Source of the DNA: Dyella_A ginsengisoli
GTDB taxonomy: Bacteria > Pseudomonadota > Gammaproteobacteria > Xanthomonadales > Rhodanobacteraceae
Direction of reading: 5' to 3'
Assembly: GCF_044904665.1 (NCBI RefSeq)
Contig: NZ_JADIKM010000003.1
Span: forward strand, 1-64,000
DNA length: 64,000 bases
This document shows positions 55,504 to 64,000 of the stretch, piece by piece. The notes under the pieces were generated by a model, which was given only the letters and a program-made list of their open reading frames with translations, was not told the origin of the DNA and made no database searches. A program made the translations under genes and the position numbers. Position 1 is the first letter of the stretch, and every line of letters begins with the position of its first letter.

Positions 55504-57981
55504 ATGCATCGATACCGCAATACACCAGCTTCCGGGAACGCGCGCAGGCGCCTGTCCCGCATGCCGTTGGCCGCCGCGATCTGCCTGGCCATCGCCGCGC
55601 CCGCGTTCGCTCAGGACGCCGGCACGACGTCGTCCACCACACCGCCGAAAGACCAGAAGGTGGCCGAGCTCAGCACCGTGACCGTGACGGCGCAGAAGCG
55701 CACGGAAAACCTGCAGAAGGTGCCGATCAGCATCCAGGTGCTGGGCACCGAGAAGATCGAGCAGCTGCACATCAGCAATTTCGACGACTACGTGAAGTAC
55801 CTGCCCAGCGTGTCGTACCAGAGCCTGGGGCCCGGCTTCTCCGAGATCTACATGCGTGGCATCGCCAGCGGCGGCGACGGCAACCACTCCGCTTCGCGAC
55901 CCAGCGTGGGCGTGTATCTGGACGAGCAGCCGGTCACCACGGTCACCGGGCCGCTCGACATCCACATGTACGACATCGCCCGCGTCGAGGTGCTGGCCGG
56001 TCCGCAGGGCTCGCTCTACGGCGCCAGCGCGCAGGCCGGCGCCCTGCGCATCATCACCAACAAGCCAGACCCCGAGGGCTTCGCCGCCAGCTACAGCGCC
56101 GGCATCAACTCCGTCGCCAATGGCGGCATCGGCCACGTGGTGGAGGGCATGATCAACGTGCCGCTCACCAAGACCGCCGCGATCCGCCTGGTGGGTTGGC
56201 ACGAGCGCGACGCCGGCTACGTCGACAACGTTCCCGGCACACGCACCTATCCGAGCTGGGGCGGCACCGTCAGCAACGCACCCTCGTGCACGCCGAGCGC
56301 CTTGCTGGTGTGCACGCATGCGGCGAAGAAGAACTACAACAACAACGACATCAACGGCGCGCGCGCGGCGTTGAAGGTCGACCTCAACGACGACTGGTCG
56401 ATCAACGGCACCTTCATGGGCCAGAAGACCATCGCCAACGGCAACATGGCCAGCGATACGGCGCTTGGGGATCTGTCGATCACCCACTTCTACCCCGAGC
56501 GCACGACCGACCGCTGGTGGCAGGCGGCCATGACGGTGCAGGGCAAGATCGGCAACTTCGACCTGACCTACGCCTACGCGCACCTCAAGCGTGACCAGGA
56601 AGAGCACAACGACTACAGCGATTACTCGTTCTGGTACGACACGCTGGCCGGCTACGGCACCTACATCTACGACAACAACGGCGCGCTGATCAATCCTTCC
56701 CAGTACATCATCGGCAAGGACCACTACGCCGTGGACAGCCACGAGCTGCGCCTGGCGTCGCCGAAGGAGGATCGCCTGCGGGTGGTCGGTGGCCTGTTCT
56801 GGGAAAAGTCGGTGCACGACATCGAACAGCGCTACATGATCAACGGCCTGTCCGACTCGCTCACGGTGCCGGGCTGGCCGAGCACCATCTGGCTGACCGA
56901 GCAGGTGCGCACGGACAAGGACGAGGCGGTGTTCGGCGAGCTGTCCTATGACCTGATCCCTGACACCCTCACGGCCACCATCGGCGGACGCTACTTCCGC
57001 GCCGACAACAGCCTGGGCGGTTTCTACGGTTTCAGTTCGGGTTTCTCGCCGAATTCGAGCTATGGCCAGGCCGGTTGCATCTCGCCCACGCCGTATCGCG
57101 GCGCGCCGTGCCTGGACTTCAACAAGAACGTCAAGGAAACCGGTTCGCTCGGCAAGATCAACCTGACCTGGAACATCACGCCGACCAAGATGGTCTACGC
57201 CACCCGTTCGGAAGGCTATCGCCCGGGTGGCATCAACCGTCGCGGCTCACTGCCGCCGTACAAGTCGGACTATCTGACCAACTACGAGCTGGGCTGGAAG
57301 ACCACCTGGATGAACAACCGGCTCTCGTTCAACGGCTCGGTGTTCCAGGAGGACTGGAAAGACTTCCAGTTCAGCATCCTGGGCGCCAACGGCCTGACCG
57401 AAATCCGCAACGCCAACCAGGCTCGCGTCCGCGGCATGGAAACGGAGCTGAACTGGGCCGCCACCTACAACCTGCAGCTCAGCGGCGGGGTGGCCTTCTA
57501 CGACGCCAAACTCACGGCGAACTATTGCGGCTATACCGATGCCAACGGCAAGCCGGTCACCGAGTGCCCCACGCCTGAAGCCCCGAAGGGCAGCCAGCTG
57601 CCGGTCACCCCCAAGTTCAAGGGCAACCTGGTTGCCCGTTACTCGTGGGACGTCGGCGACAACGAGGCGTTCGTGCAGGGTGCCGTGGTGCATGTCGGCA
57701 AGCGCCGGTCGGACCTGCGCTCGCTCGAAAACAGCCTGGTCGGCGATCTGCCGGCCTACACCACGCTCGACCTCTCCGGCGGTTACAAGTGGAGCAGTTT
57801 CTCGGTCGACCTGTACATCAACAATGTGTTCGACAAGCGTGCCGACCTGTACAAGTACACCGAGTGCGCCGAGGCGGTATGCGCTGCGCATGGCGTGGTG
57901 CCGCAGTATCCCAACGGCCAGGTCTACACGGTGACCAACCAGCCGCGCACGATCGGCATCCGTTTCACCCAGGACTTCTAG
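55504..57981 (+). CDS. TonB-dependent outer membrane receptor
   Basis: 825 residues from the ATG at 55504, preceded by GAGGGAGGGG. A signal peptide (RMPLAAAICLAIAAPAFAQ) leads to a TonB-box-like VTVTAQKRTENLQKVPISIQV, a plug domain with LPSVSYQSLGPGFSEIYMRGI and VEVLAGPQGSLYGASAQAGALRIIT, and a 22-strand barrel ending in a C-terminal Phe (GIRFTQDF). The AQKRxENLQKVPISI opening is the FyuA/CirA-type subgroup common in carbohydrate or peptide uptake. It likely imports the compound processed by the adjacent peptidases. Confidence 0.94.
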   Translation: MHRYRNTPASGNARRRLSRMPLAAAICLAIAAPAFAQDAGTTSSTTPPKDQKVAELSTVTVTAQKRTENLQKVPISIQVLGTEKIEQLHISNFDDYVKYLPSVSYQSLGPGFSEIYMRGIASGGDGNHSASRPSVGVYLDEQPVTTVTGPLDIHMYDIARVEVLAGPQGSLYGASAQAGALRIITNKPDPEGFAASYSAGINSVANGGIGHVVEGMINVPLTKTAAIRLVGWHERDAGYVDNVPGTRTYPSWGGTVSNAPSCTPSALLVCTHAAKKNYNNNDINGARAALKVDLNDDWSINGTFMGQKTIANGNMASDTALGDLSITHFYPERTTDRWWQAAMTVQGKIGNFDLTYAYAHLKRDQEEHNDYSDYSFWYDTLAGYGTYIYDNNGALINPSQYIIGKDHYAVDSHELRLASPKEDRLRVVGGLFWEKSVHDIEQRYMINGLSDSLTVPGWPSTIWLTEQVRTDKDEAVFGELSYDLIPDTLTATIGGRYFRADNSLGGFYGFSSGFSPNSSYGQAGCISPTPYRGAPCLDFNKNVKETGSLGKINLTWNITPTKMVYATRSEGYRPGGINRRGSLPPYKSDYLTNYELGWKTTWMNNRLSFNGSVFQEDWKDFQFSILGANGLTEIRNANQARVRGMETELNWAATYNLQLSGGVAFYDAKLTANYCGYTDANGKPVTECPTPEAPKGSQLPVTPKFKGNLVARYSWDVGDNEAFVQGAVVHVGKRRSDLRSLENSLVGDLPAYTTLDLSGGYKWSSFSVDLYINNVFDKRADLYKYTECAEAVCAAHGVVPQYPNGQVYTVTNQPRTIGIRFTQDF

Positions 57982-58007
57982 GGAAGGTCTGAACAACCTG
58001 CTTTTCG

Positions 58008-58040
58008 CCCGTCATTCCTGCGCAAGCCGGGATGACGGGC
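58008..58040. repeat. Compact palindromic repeat, GTCAT...ATGAC type
   Basis: CCCGTCATTCCTGCGCAAGC with its inverted partner ending GATGACGGG is a single-hairpin relative of the other GTCATCCCGGC repeats, 27 nt after the TonB receptor stop. Confidence 0.7.
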
Positions 58041-58087
58041 AAAATCAGACATCCCCTCGTTCTGGACCGTTCTCGCGACGGTGTCCA

Positions 58088-58113
58088 AGCCCCGGTGCAA
58101 ACCGGGGCTTTTT
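58088..58113 (+). terminator. Intrinsic terminator after the TonB receptor
   Basis: AGCCCCGGT (58088-58096) and ACCGGGGCT (58101-58109) form a perfect stem followed by TTTTT, a standard rho-independent terminator for the plus-strand operon. Confidence 0.85.
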
Positions 58114-58165
58114 ATTCGCCGGATTATCGAACGCGTCGGTTTACCAGTTGATTCCCAGGCCAAAA

Positions 58166-58195
58166 AAAACCGGCCACCCGAAGGTGGCCGGTTTT
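58166..58195. terminator. Bidirectional intrinsic terminator
   Basis: A 13-bp perfect stem, AAAACCGGCCACC (58166-58178) with GGTGGCCGGTTTT (58183-58195) and a CGAA loop, has an A-run on the left and T's on the right. It can stop both the plus-strand receptor transcript and the minus-strand lipoprotein transcript. Confidence 0.9.
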
Positions 58196-58220
58196 CTGCG
58201 TTGAAAAACCCGCGGGCGGA

Positions 58221-58640
58221 TTACTTGCCCGAGGCGTCCTTCGCGGCGTCCTTGGCGTTGTCGGCGGCGCTCTTGGCAGCGTCGGCGGCCTTGCCGGCGG
58301 CGTCAGCAGCGTTGGAAGCCGCGTCCTTGGCATCCTTCATCATGCCGTTGCCGGAGGCGCTCATGCTTGAGGCCGGGGCAGCAGCAGAAGCCGCGGTGGC
58401 AGCCTGCTTGGCCTGATCGGCCGCCATGGAGGCGGTGTCCGAAGCCATCTTGGCCTGGTCAGCCGCCTGCTCGGTGGCCGCCGTCGGAGCAGCTGCAGCA
58501 GCCTGCTGCGCCTTGTCGGAAGCCTGCTGAGCCTGGTCAGCGGACTTCTGGGCGTCCTGCGCGGAATCCTGCGCGCCGTTGCTGCAAGCCGCCAGCAGCG
58601 CGACGAGCGCGGAGGCGAGTAGGGTACGCGTGAACTTCAT
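58221..58640 (-). CDS. Ala-rich small lipoprotein
   Basis: 139 residues from the ATG at 58640, with AAAGGAG upstream. The lipobox ALLAAC puts the lipidated Cys at about residue 19. The mature part is almost entirely Ala, Asp, Lys, Gln and Ser in repeated heptad-like AAxxAKDAA segments and should be an extended helix or coiled coil, comparable in style to Lpp-type or LEA-like envelope proteins. A monocistronic arrangement with its own terminator is likely. Function unknown. Confidence 0.8.
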   Translation of the reverse strand: MKFTRTLLASALVALLAACSNGAQDSAQDAQKSADQAQQASDKAQQAAAAAPTAATEQAADQAKMASDTASMAADQAKQAATAASAAAPASSMSASGNGMMKDAKDAASNAADAAGKAADAAKSAADNAKDAAKDASGK

Positions 58641-58801
58641 AGTGGATCTCCTTTGCCGTGGAATGCCGTGTGGCCGCGTATTAATAGCTCGTTCGCGTGA
58701 AAGTCGCTACCGCTTTCTCGGTAACGCGAAAACCCATTAACCCGGCCGTTAAGCATTTGCCTTGAGGGGCGCCGGGATTGTCGGCCCGGGCGCGTGACGA
58801 T

Positions 58802-59986
58802 TCAGTCGATGCGTTCCACCGCGATGGCCGTCGCCTCGCCGCCGCCGATGCACAGCGTGGCGATGCCGCGCTTGAGGCCGCGCACCTTCAGCGCGTTGAG
58901 CAGGGTCACCACCAGGCGCGCGCCGCTGGCGCCGATCGGATGGCCGAGCGCGCAGGCACCGCCGTTGACGTTGACCTTGTCGTGCGAAATGCCCAGCTCG
59001 CGGATCGGCGCCATCGCCACCACGGCGAAGGCCTCGTTGATCTCGAACAGGTCCACGTCCTCAACCTTCCAGCCGGCCTTGGCCAACACCTTCTGGATCG
59101 CTCCCACCGGCGCGGTGGTGAACCACTCCGGCTCCTGCGAATGGGTGGCGTGCGCCACGATGCGGGCGAGCGGGGCGAGGCCGCGCGCCTTGGCATCGTC
59201 GGCCGAGAGCAGCACCACGGCGGCGGCGCCGTCGGAAATGCTGGAGGAGCTGGCGGCGGTGATGGTGCCGTTGTCCTTCTTGAACGCCGGGCGCAGGGTG
59301 GGGATCTTGCTCACGTCGGAGCGGCCGGGCTGCTCGTCGGTGTCCACCACCACGTCGCCCTTGCGGCCGGCCACGGTGACCGGGGTGATCTCGCCGGCGA
59401 AGGCGCCGTTCTTCTGCGCCTCCAGCGCGCGGTTCACCGAGGCGGTGGCGAACGCGTCCTGCTCCTCGCGGGTGAAGTGGTACTTGTCGGCGCACAGTTC
59501 GCCGAACACACCCATGGCCTTGCCGTCGTACGGGTTGGTGAGGCCGTCCCACGCCATGTGGTCGACGAGCTGGCCGTCGCCGTAGCGGATGCCGGTGCGG
59601 GCGTTGACCATGTGCGGAGCGTTGGTCATCGACTCCATGCCGCCGGCCACCACCACGCCGACCGAGCCGGCCTTGATCAGGTCGTGACCGAGCATGATCG
59701 CCTTCATGCCCGAGCCGCACACCTTGTTGATGGTGGTGGCGCCGGCCGACAGCGGCAGGCCGGCGTGGATCGAGGCCTGGCGGGCCGGCGCCTGGCCGAG
59801 GTTGGCCGGCAGCACGCAACCCATGATCACCTCGCCGACGTCCGCAGCCGGTACGCCGGACTGCTCCAGGGCGGCCTTGATCGCGGTGGCGCCGAGCTTG
59901 GGCGTGGGCACGCCGGTGAACTGGCCGAGGAAGGAACCGATGGCGGTGCGCTTGGCACCGGCGATCACAACGCTGACGTCAGACAT
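58802..59986 (-). CDS. Acetyl-CoA C-acetyltransferase (thiolase II)
   Basis: 394 residues. KRTAIGSFLGQFTGVPTPKLGA, the acyl-Cys loop NKVCGSGMKAIMLG, the His block GGACALGHPIGASGAR and the final Cys in ATLCIGGGEATAI are those of biosynthetic/degradative acetoacetyl-CoA thiolases (AtoB, PhaA). It can cleave the acetoacetyl-CoA formed from HMG-CoA lyase-derived acetoacetate, fitting leucine catabolism, or act in fatty acid metabolism. It is clearly distinct from the 3-oxoadipyl-CoA thiolase at 50767. Confidence 0.93.
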   Translation of the reverse strand: MSDVSVVIAGAKRTAIGSFLGQFTGVPTPKLGATAIKAALEQSGVPAADVGEVIMGCVLPANLGQAPARQASIHAGLPLSAGATTINKVCGSGMKAIMLGHDLIKAGSVGVVVAGGMESMTNAPHMVNARTGIRYGDGQLVDHMAWDGLTNPYDGKAMGVFGELCADKYHFTREEQDAFATASVNRALEAQKNGAFAGEITPVTVAGRKGDVVVDTDEQPGRSDVSKIPTLRPAFKKDNGTITAASSSSISDGAAAVVLLSADDAKARGLAPLARIVAHATHSQEPEWFTTAPVGAIQKVLAKAGWKVEDVDLFEINEAFAVVAMAPIRELGISHDKVNVNGGACALGHPIGASGARLVVTLLNALKVRGLKRGIATLCIGGGEATAIAVERID

Positions 59987-60191
59987 GGAATTCTCCGGGG
60001 ATACCTGGGGCGCGGTGGCGCGGTAGGGACTTTTCGATTATCGCAGCCGCCGACGGAGGGCGGCAAACCGCCGCTCGCACCGATCTGGCGAGCCGGTCGC
60101 CGGTAGGGTGTAATGCGACAGGCCGCGTTGAACACAGGTTGGCGGAGGGGCCGCCACCCGTTCTTACGATCACGCTGCCGGGGGAGACACC

Positions 60192-62993
60192 ATGATGAGC
60201 AAGCCAGGACTGGCGCTGATGCCGCGTCGCATGCCGTTGATGATTGCCGCCGCCCTCGGGCTGGCCGGTTGCGGAGGCGGGGGTGGCAACGTGCGTCCGA
60301 CCAGTGCTCCGCCGCCGGCGCCGACACCGACCGCGCAGCCGGATTTCGACTCGCATCTGGCGCTTACCGACACCTATGCCGCGCACGCGGCCGGCTTTAC
60401 CGGCGCGGGCGTCACCATCGGCATCGTCGACACGGGCATCAATTCCAATCACCCGGCACTCACCGGACGGGTCAAGGCGCTGCTCCTCTATGTCGACCCG
60501 GCGACCAACGACACCACCAAGGGCGACGTGGTGGGCCACGGCACGTGGACCTCGCAGATCGCCGCCGGTCAGCCGTTCGGCCAGTGGCCCGGAGGCATCG
60601 CGCCGGATGCCACGCTGGTGTCCGCGCGCATCATCAACGACACGCCGCCGAAGGACGACGGCTCGGGCCAGGGCAACAAGGTCATGCCGTCCGATGCGGA
60701 TTTCTTCGGCCAGTACCTGCTGCCGGACCTGATCACCCAGGGCGTGCAGGTGATGAACAATTCCTGGGGCGGGCTGTATTTCGACCCGTCCAACGCGGCG
60801 GCGGTGGGCACCGCGTTCGGCGACGCGTTCCGTCCGTTCGTGGTCGACCACGATGGGCTGGTGGTGTTTGCCACCGGCAACGACAGTCGCAGCGAGCCGT
60901 CCGATACCGCCGCCATTCCGTACTACGCGCACGACCTCGAGCGCGGCTGGCTGGCGGTGGCGGCGCTCGACACGCTGCATCCCACCCAGCTGGCCAGCTA
61001 TTCCAACGCCTGCGGCAAGGCGATGAACTACTGCCTGGTGGCACCGGGCGACGTGATCGTCACCGGCGCGGACGACACCGCCGGGCATCCCACTTACTAC
61101 GTGGTCTCGGGCACCTCGTTCTCCACGCCCGCGGTGGCCGGCGCGGCGGCCGACGTGTGGCAGGCCTTCCCGTACTTCAACAACGACCTGGTCCGGCAGA
61201 CCCTGCTGGGCACCGCCAAGGATCTCGGCGCGCCGGGCGTGGATGCCACCTTCGGCTACGGCCTGCTCGACGTGGGCAAGGCGGTGAAGGGGCCGGCCCA
61301 GTTCAACTGGGGCCCGGTCACCGTGAGCTTCAGCGGCAGCTCCAGCTGGGACAACGCGATTTCCGGCCCGGGTGGATTGATCAAGGAGGGCAGCGGCACG
61401 CTCACCTTGAGCCAGCCATCCACCTACACCGGTGGGACCCAGGTGCTGGCCGGCAGCGTGATCGCCAACAGCCTGGCCGGCGACGTCCACATCTCCGCGC
61501 TGGCCGGCTTTGGCGCCAACCACGTGGACGGCAGCATCGACAACGCCGGCACGCTGGACCTGGGTAACGCCGGCGGCACCACGGTCGGCGGCAACTACAC
61601 CCAGCAGGCCGGCGGGCGGCTCGCGCTGTCGCTGGGCTCGTCGCTCACGGTGACCGGCACCGCCACGCTCAACGGCGGCGACCTCTACGTCTACGACAAG
61701 AACGCCAACTACACGATCAGCTCGCACACCAACGTGCTCACCACCGGACAGGGCCTGAGCGGCACGTTCGACGCGCTCAATACGCCGAACAACGTGCTGC
61801 TCAGCGCCACGCTCAACTACGACGCCACCAGCGCCTGGCTCAACGTGACCCAGGTGAACGTCACCCAGGTGGCGGGCGCCAGCTACACCGCCGCGTCGTT
61901 CGGCGCGGCGCAGCGCGTGCAGGGCGCGTTCGAGCAGCTCAACGCGCAGTTCGGCGGTGGCGTCAGCTCGGTCTCACCGGTGGGCAGCGAGTTCGTCGCC
62001 GGCGCGGCGAGCCTGCAGCATGTGATGAGCACGGCCGCGTTGCAGAGCTCGCTGCAGAGCCTGTCCGGCCAGCTGCATGCGGCCAGCGCGGCGATGACCT
62101 TCGAAGCGATCGATGCGGGCACGCGCGCGCTGTCCGACCATGTCGACCAACTGCTCGACGGCCCGCAGGCCAGCGCCTGGAGCCAGAACCTCGGCTATCA
62201 CGGCTCGATGTCGCGCGCCGGCTACGGCAACGTGGGCGTGGACCTCAACGGCTGGATGACCGGTGCCGACCGCCGCCTCGGCGCGAACGGCTTTGCCGGC
62301 TACGCGATCAGCCAGGCCGATGGCCTGGGTCGCCTCGCCGAGTCGGCCGATCAGGGCCGCAGCCACGCGATGGAAGCGATGCTCTACGGCGGCATGGTGA
62401 AAGGCTCGTGGTACGCGGTGGGTCGCTTCGGAGCGGGCCACTATCGCGAGACCATGCGCCGCTCGGTGCAACTGGGCAGCTTCGGCAGCGGCGTGGCCAG
62501 CAATGCCAACGGCCGCTACGGTGTGGCCTATGGCGAAAGCGGCTACCGCTTCGGCATCGGCGGCATGCACCTTACGCCCTACGCCAACCTGCAGTACGCG
62601 CAGATTCGCCGCGATGCCTTCAGCGAAACCGGCGGCAGCGGTTTTGGCCTGAAGACGCCCTCGCAGACCATCGCGCGCTGGCAGGCGGGCGTGGGCCTGC
62701 GCGCCAGCCAGGGCTGGACGCTGGGCAACGGTTCGCGCCTGGAGTGGACCAGCCACCTGCAGTGGCAGCGCGCCTTCGGTTTGCGTGGCGACGTGTTCGA
62801 GGCCAGCTTCACCGGCGTGAACCAGTGGGCACCGGTGGGCGGCATCGGTGTCGCGCGCTACGGCGGCATGATCGGCACGGGGCTGGACTGGACGATCTCC
62901 CCGCGCAGCAGCTTCGGGCTGGGCGTGGACCAGTACCTGGGCCAGCGCGACCATGCACGCATGGCGACGCTGAACTACCGGCTCGCGTTCTGA
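60192..62993 (+). CDS. Subtilisin-like (S8) autotransporter protease with lipobox
   Basis: 933 residues. The N-terminus has a lipobox, LGLAGC with Cys27, followed by a Gly run and a Pro-rich linker. The S8 catalytic triad is Asp80 (IVDTGI), His116 (VVGHGTW) and Ser309 (SGTSFSTPAVAG). A PATR-type beta-helix repeat (GPGGLIKEGSGTLTLSQPST, then YTGGTQVLAGSV) and a stalk follow, and the last 270 residues form an autotransporter barrel ending LNYRLAF. It should be a surface-displayed protease. The divergent thiolase gene lies 205 nt upstream; a terminator follows at 63020. Confidence 0.93.
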   Translation: MMSKPGLALMPRRMPLMIAAALGLAGCGGGGGNVRPTSAPPPAPTPTAQPDFDSHLALTDTYAAHAAGFTGAGVTIGIVDTGINSNHPALTGRVKALLLYVDPATNDTTKGDVVGHGTWTSQIAAGQPFGQWPGGIAPDATLVSARIINDTPPKDDGSGQGNKVMPSDADFFGQYLLPDLITQGVQVMNNSWGGLYFDPSNAAAVGTAFGDAFRPFVVDHDGLVVFATGNDSRSEPSDTAAIPYYAHDLERGWLAVAALDTLHPTQLASYSNACGKAMNYCLVAPGDVIVTGADDTAGHPTYYVVSGTSFSTPAVAGAAADVWQAFPYFNNDLVRQTLLGTAKDLGAPGVDATFGYGLLDVGKAVKGPAQFNWGPVTVSFSGSSSWDNAISGPGGLIKEGSGTLTLSQPSTYTGGTQVLAGSVIANSLAGDVHISALAGFGANHVDGSIDNAGTLDLGNAGGTTVGGNYTQQAGGRLALSLGSSLTVTGTATLNGGDLYVYDKNANYTISSHTNVLTTGQGLSGTFDALNTPNNVLLSATLNYDATSAWLNVTQVNVTQVAGASYTAASFGAAQRVQGAFEQLNAQFGGGVSSVSPVGSEFVAGAASLQHVMSTAALQSSLQSLSGQLHAASAAMTFEAIDAGTRALSDHVDQLLDGPQASAWSQNLGYHGSMSRAGYGNVGVDLNGWMTGADRRLGANGFAGYAISQADGLGRLAESADQGRSHAMEAMLYGGMVKGSWYAVGRFGAGHYRETMRRSVQLGSFGSGVASNANGRYGVAYGESGYRFGIGGMHLTPYANLQYAQIRRDAFSETGGSGFGLKTPSQTIARWQAGVGLRASQGWTLGNGSRLEWTSHLQWQRAFGLRGDVFEASFTGVNQWAPVGGIGVARYGGMIGTGLDWTISPRSSFGLGVDQYLGQRDHARMATLNYRLAF

Positions 62994-63019
62994 CGGCATC
63001 CTTGGTGCTGGCAACAAGA

Positions 63020-63046
63020 AACGGCCCGCATTGCGCGGGCCGTTTT
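63020..63046 (+). terminator. Intrinsic terminator after the autotransporter
   Basis: AACGGCCCGC (63020-63029) and GCGGGCCGTT (63035-63044) form a perfect 10-bp stem followed by TT. It lies between the autotransporter and the converging liuA. Confidence 0.85.
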
Positions 63047-63072
63047 CATTCGGGCATCGGGCGTCGGATGAC

Positions 63073-64000
63073 TCAGCTCTTGCCGTGGAACAGCTCGCGG
63101 CCGATCAGCATGCGGCGGATCTCGTTGGTGCCGGCGCCGATCTCGTAGAGCTTGGCGTCGCGCAGCAGGCGGCCAGCCGGATACTCGTTGATGTAGCCGT
63201 TGCCGCCGAGAGACTGGATCGCCTCCAGCGCCACCTTCACCGCGTTGGTCGAGGCGTTGAGCAGGCAGGCGGCCGGGTCGATGCGTGACTTGTGCCCGGC
63301 ATCGAGCTGCTGCGCCACCATGTAGGCGAAGCCGCGCGAGGACTGCAGCGCCGTGTACATGTCGGCCACCTTGGCCTGCATCATGCCGAAGGTGCCGATC
63401 GGCGCGTTGAACTGCTTGCGCTCGCGCACGTAGGGCAGGGTGAGGTCGAGCGCCGCCTGCATCAGGCCGAGCGGGCCGCCGGAGAGCACCAGCCGCTCGG
63501 TGTCCAGACCGCTCATCAGCACGCGCACGCCTTCGTTCACTTCGCCGACGATGTTTTCGGCCGGAATCTCGCAGTCCTCGAACACCAGCTCGCAGGTGTT
63601 GGAGCCGCGCATGCCGAGCTTGTCGAGCTTCTGCGCGGTGCTGAAACCCTTCATGCCCTTCTCGACGATGAAGGCGGTCATGCAGCGGCTGCCGGCGGCG
63701 CGCGGCGCGGTGCGCATGTACACCAGCAGAACGTAGGCGTCGGGGCCGTTGGTGATCCACATCTTCGAACCGTTGGCGACCCACACGTCGCCCTTCAGCT
63801 CGGCCTTGCAGCTCATCGAGCCGACCACGTCGGAGCCGGCGCCCGGCTCGCTCATCGCCAGCGCGCCGACGTACTCGCCCGAGCACAGCCTGGGGATGTA
63901 CTTCTGCCGCTGCGCCTCGTTGCCGTTGTGGAAGATGTTCTGCACCGCGAGATTGGAGTGCGCGCCGTAGGACAGGCCGACCGAGCCGGAGGCGCGTGAA
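63073..64000 (-). CDS. liuA: Isovaleryl-CoA dehydrogenase (5' partial)
   Basis: The frame stays open to the window edge, so the start is outside; the last 309 residues are present. An apparent GTG start at 63945 is internal, because the preceding codons encode the conserved RASGSVGLSYGAHSNL segment. Other acyl-CoA dehydrogenase features are GEYVGALAMSEPGAGSDVVGSMS, KMWITNGPDA, and the catalytic Glu region near the end, YEIGAGTNEIRRMLIGRELF. Isovaleryl-CoA dehydrogenase makes 3-methylcrotonyl-CoA, the substrate of LiuB/LiuD encoded 40 kb away in this window. Confidence 0.92.
   Translation of the reverse strand, partial: SRASGSVGLSYGAHSNLAVQNIFHNGNEAQRQKYIPRLCSGEYVGALAMSEPGAGSDVVGSMSCKAELKGDVWVANGSKMWITNGPDAYVLLVYMRTAPRAAGSRCMTAFIVEKGMKGFSTAQKLDKLGMRGSNTCELVFEDCEIPAENIVGEVNEGVRVLMSGLDTERLVLSGGPLGLMQAALDLTLPYVRERKQFNAPIGTFGMMQAKVADMYTALQSSRGFAYMVAQQLDAGHKSRIDPAACLLNASTNAVKVALEAIQSLGGNGYINEYPAGRLLRDAKLYEIGAGTNEIRRMLIGRELFHGKS

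Noticed and set aside
63073..63945. liuA starting at the GTG at 63945
   Set aside because: The frame continues to the window edge and the preceding residues match conserved acyl-CoA dehydrogenase sequence, so this GTG is internal.

Overview
The window looks like chromosome of a high-GC gammaproteobacterium of the Xanthomonadales, most likely family Rhodanobacteraceae (Rhodanobacter, Dyella or Frateuria type). This is an inference from gene content: an Xanthomonadales-style leucine/isovalerate degradation set, a FeoB-associated Cys-rich protein, a TPR-sulfotransferase next to a TonB receptor, an EfpL paralogue of EF-P, and dispersed GTCATCCCGGC...GCCGGGATGACG palindromes. No rRNA, tRNA, CRISPR array or transposase gene was seen.

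Layout. 1-3.8 kb: 3' end of a repetitive two-partner-secretion (haemagglutinin-like) exoprotein and an overlapping secreted partner. 3.8-12.3 kb (minus strand): an orphan type VI tssA, a FUSC-family inner-membrane protein, efpL, an SDR dehydrogenase, and a five-gene operon (exported amidohydrolase, three GNAT acetyltransferases, a DUF1801/YdeI protein). 12.5-23.1 kb: leucine catabolism genes liuE, liuD, liuC and liuB on the minus strand, split by a plus-strand iron island (feoA, feoB, a Cys-rich membrane protein, cupredoxin, FTR1 permease, outer-membrane-like protein) carrying two Fur-box candidates. The partial liuA at the right edge is the fifth enzyme of the same pathway.

23.4-27.4 kb: a divergent PhzF-like/LysR pair around a palindromic operator candidate, then an exported TPR-GGDEF diguanylate cyclase. 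27.4-32.0 kb is an accessory stretch: a degenerate array of 21-bp repeats with dyad cores, small membrane proteins, a LOG-like gene flanked by copies of an AAGTGAACCTG element, and two genes of apparently lower GC separated by an attC-like hairpin that resemble integron cassettes.

32.0-58.0 kb is one large catabolic island. A PcaR-like IclR regulator sits beside a perfect 17-bp palindrome and diverges from a seven-gene operon: two class III aminotransferases, a RocA-like aldehyde dehydrogenase, 3-oxoadipate CoA-transferase (catI, catJ), an exported beta-propeller/CehA metallohydrolase and an exported S9 peptidase. On the regulator side lie pcaF, an exported M20 peptidase, a TPR-sulfotransferase and a TonB-dependent receptor. 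Nearby are an exported P1 (DmpA/BapA-type) aminopeptidase, a Rieske oxygenase, an exported amidohydrolase, an APC permease and a DgcA/StcD-like demethylase. No aromatic ring-cleavage genes accompany the beta-ketoadipate end module. My reading is that the island takes up and hydrolyses peptide-like or N-methylated amino compounds and funnels an amine-derived six-carbon skeleton through 3-oxoadipate to succinyl-CoA and acetyl-CoA; the substrate is unknown.

58.0-64.0 kb: stacked terminators, an Ala-rich lipoprotein, an acetyl-CoA acetyltransferase, a subtilisin-type autotransporter carrying a lipobox, and the partial liuA.
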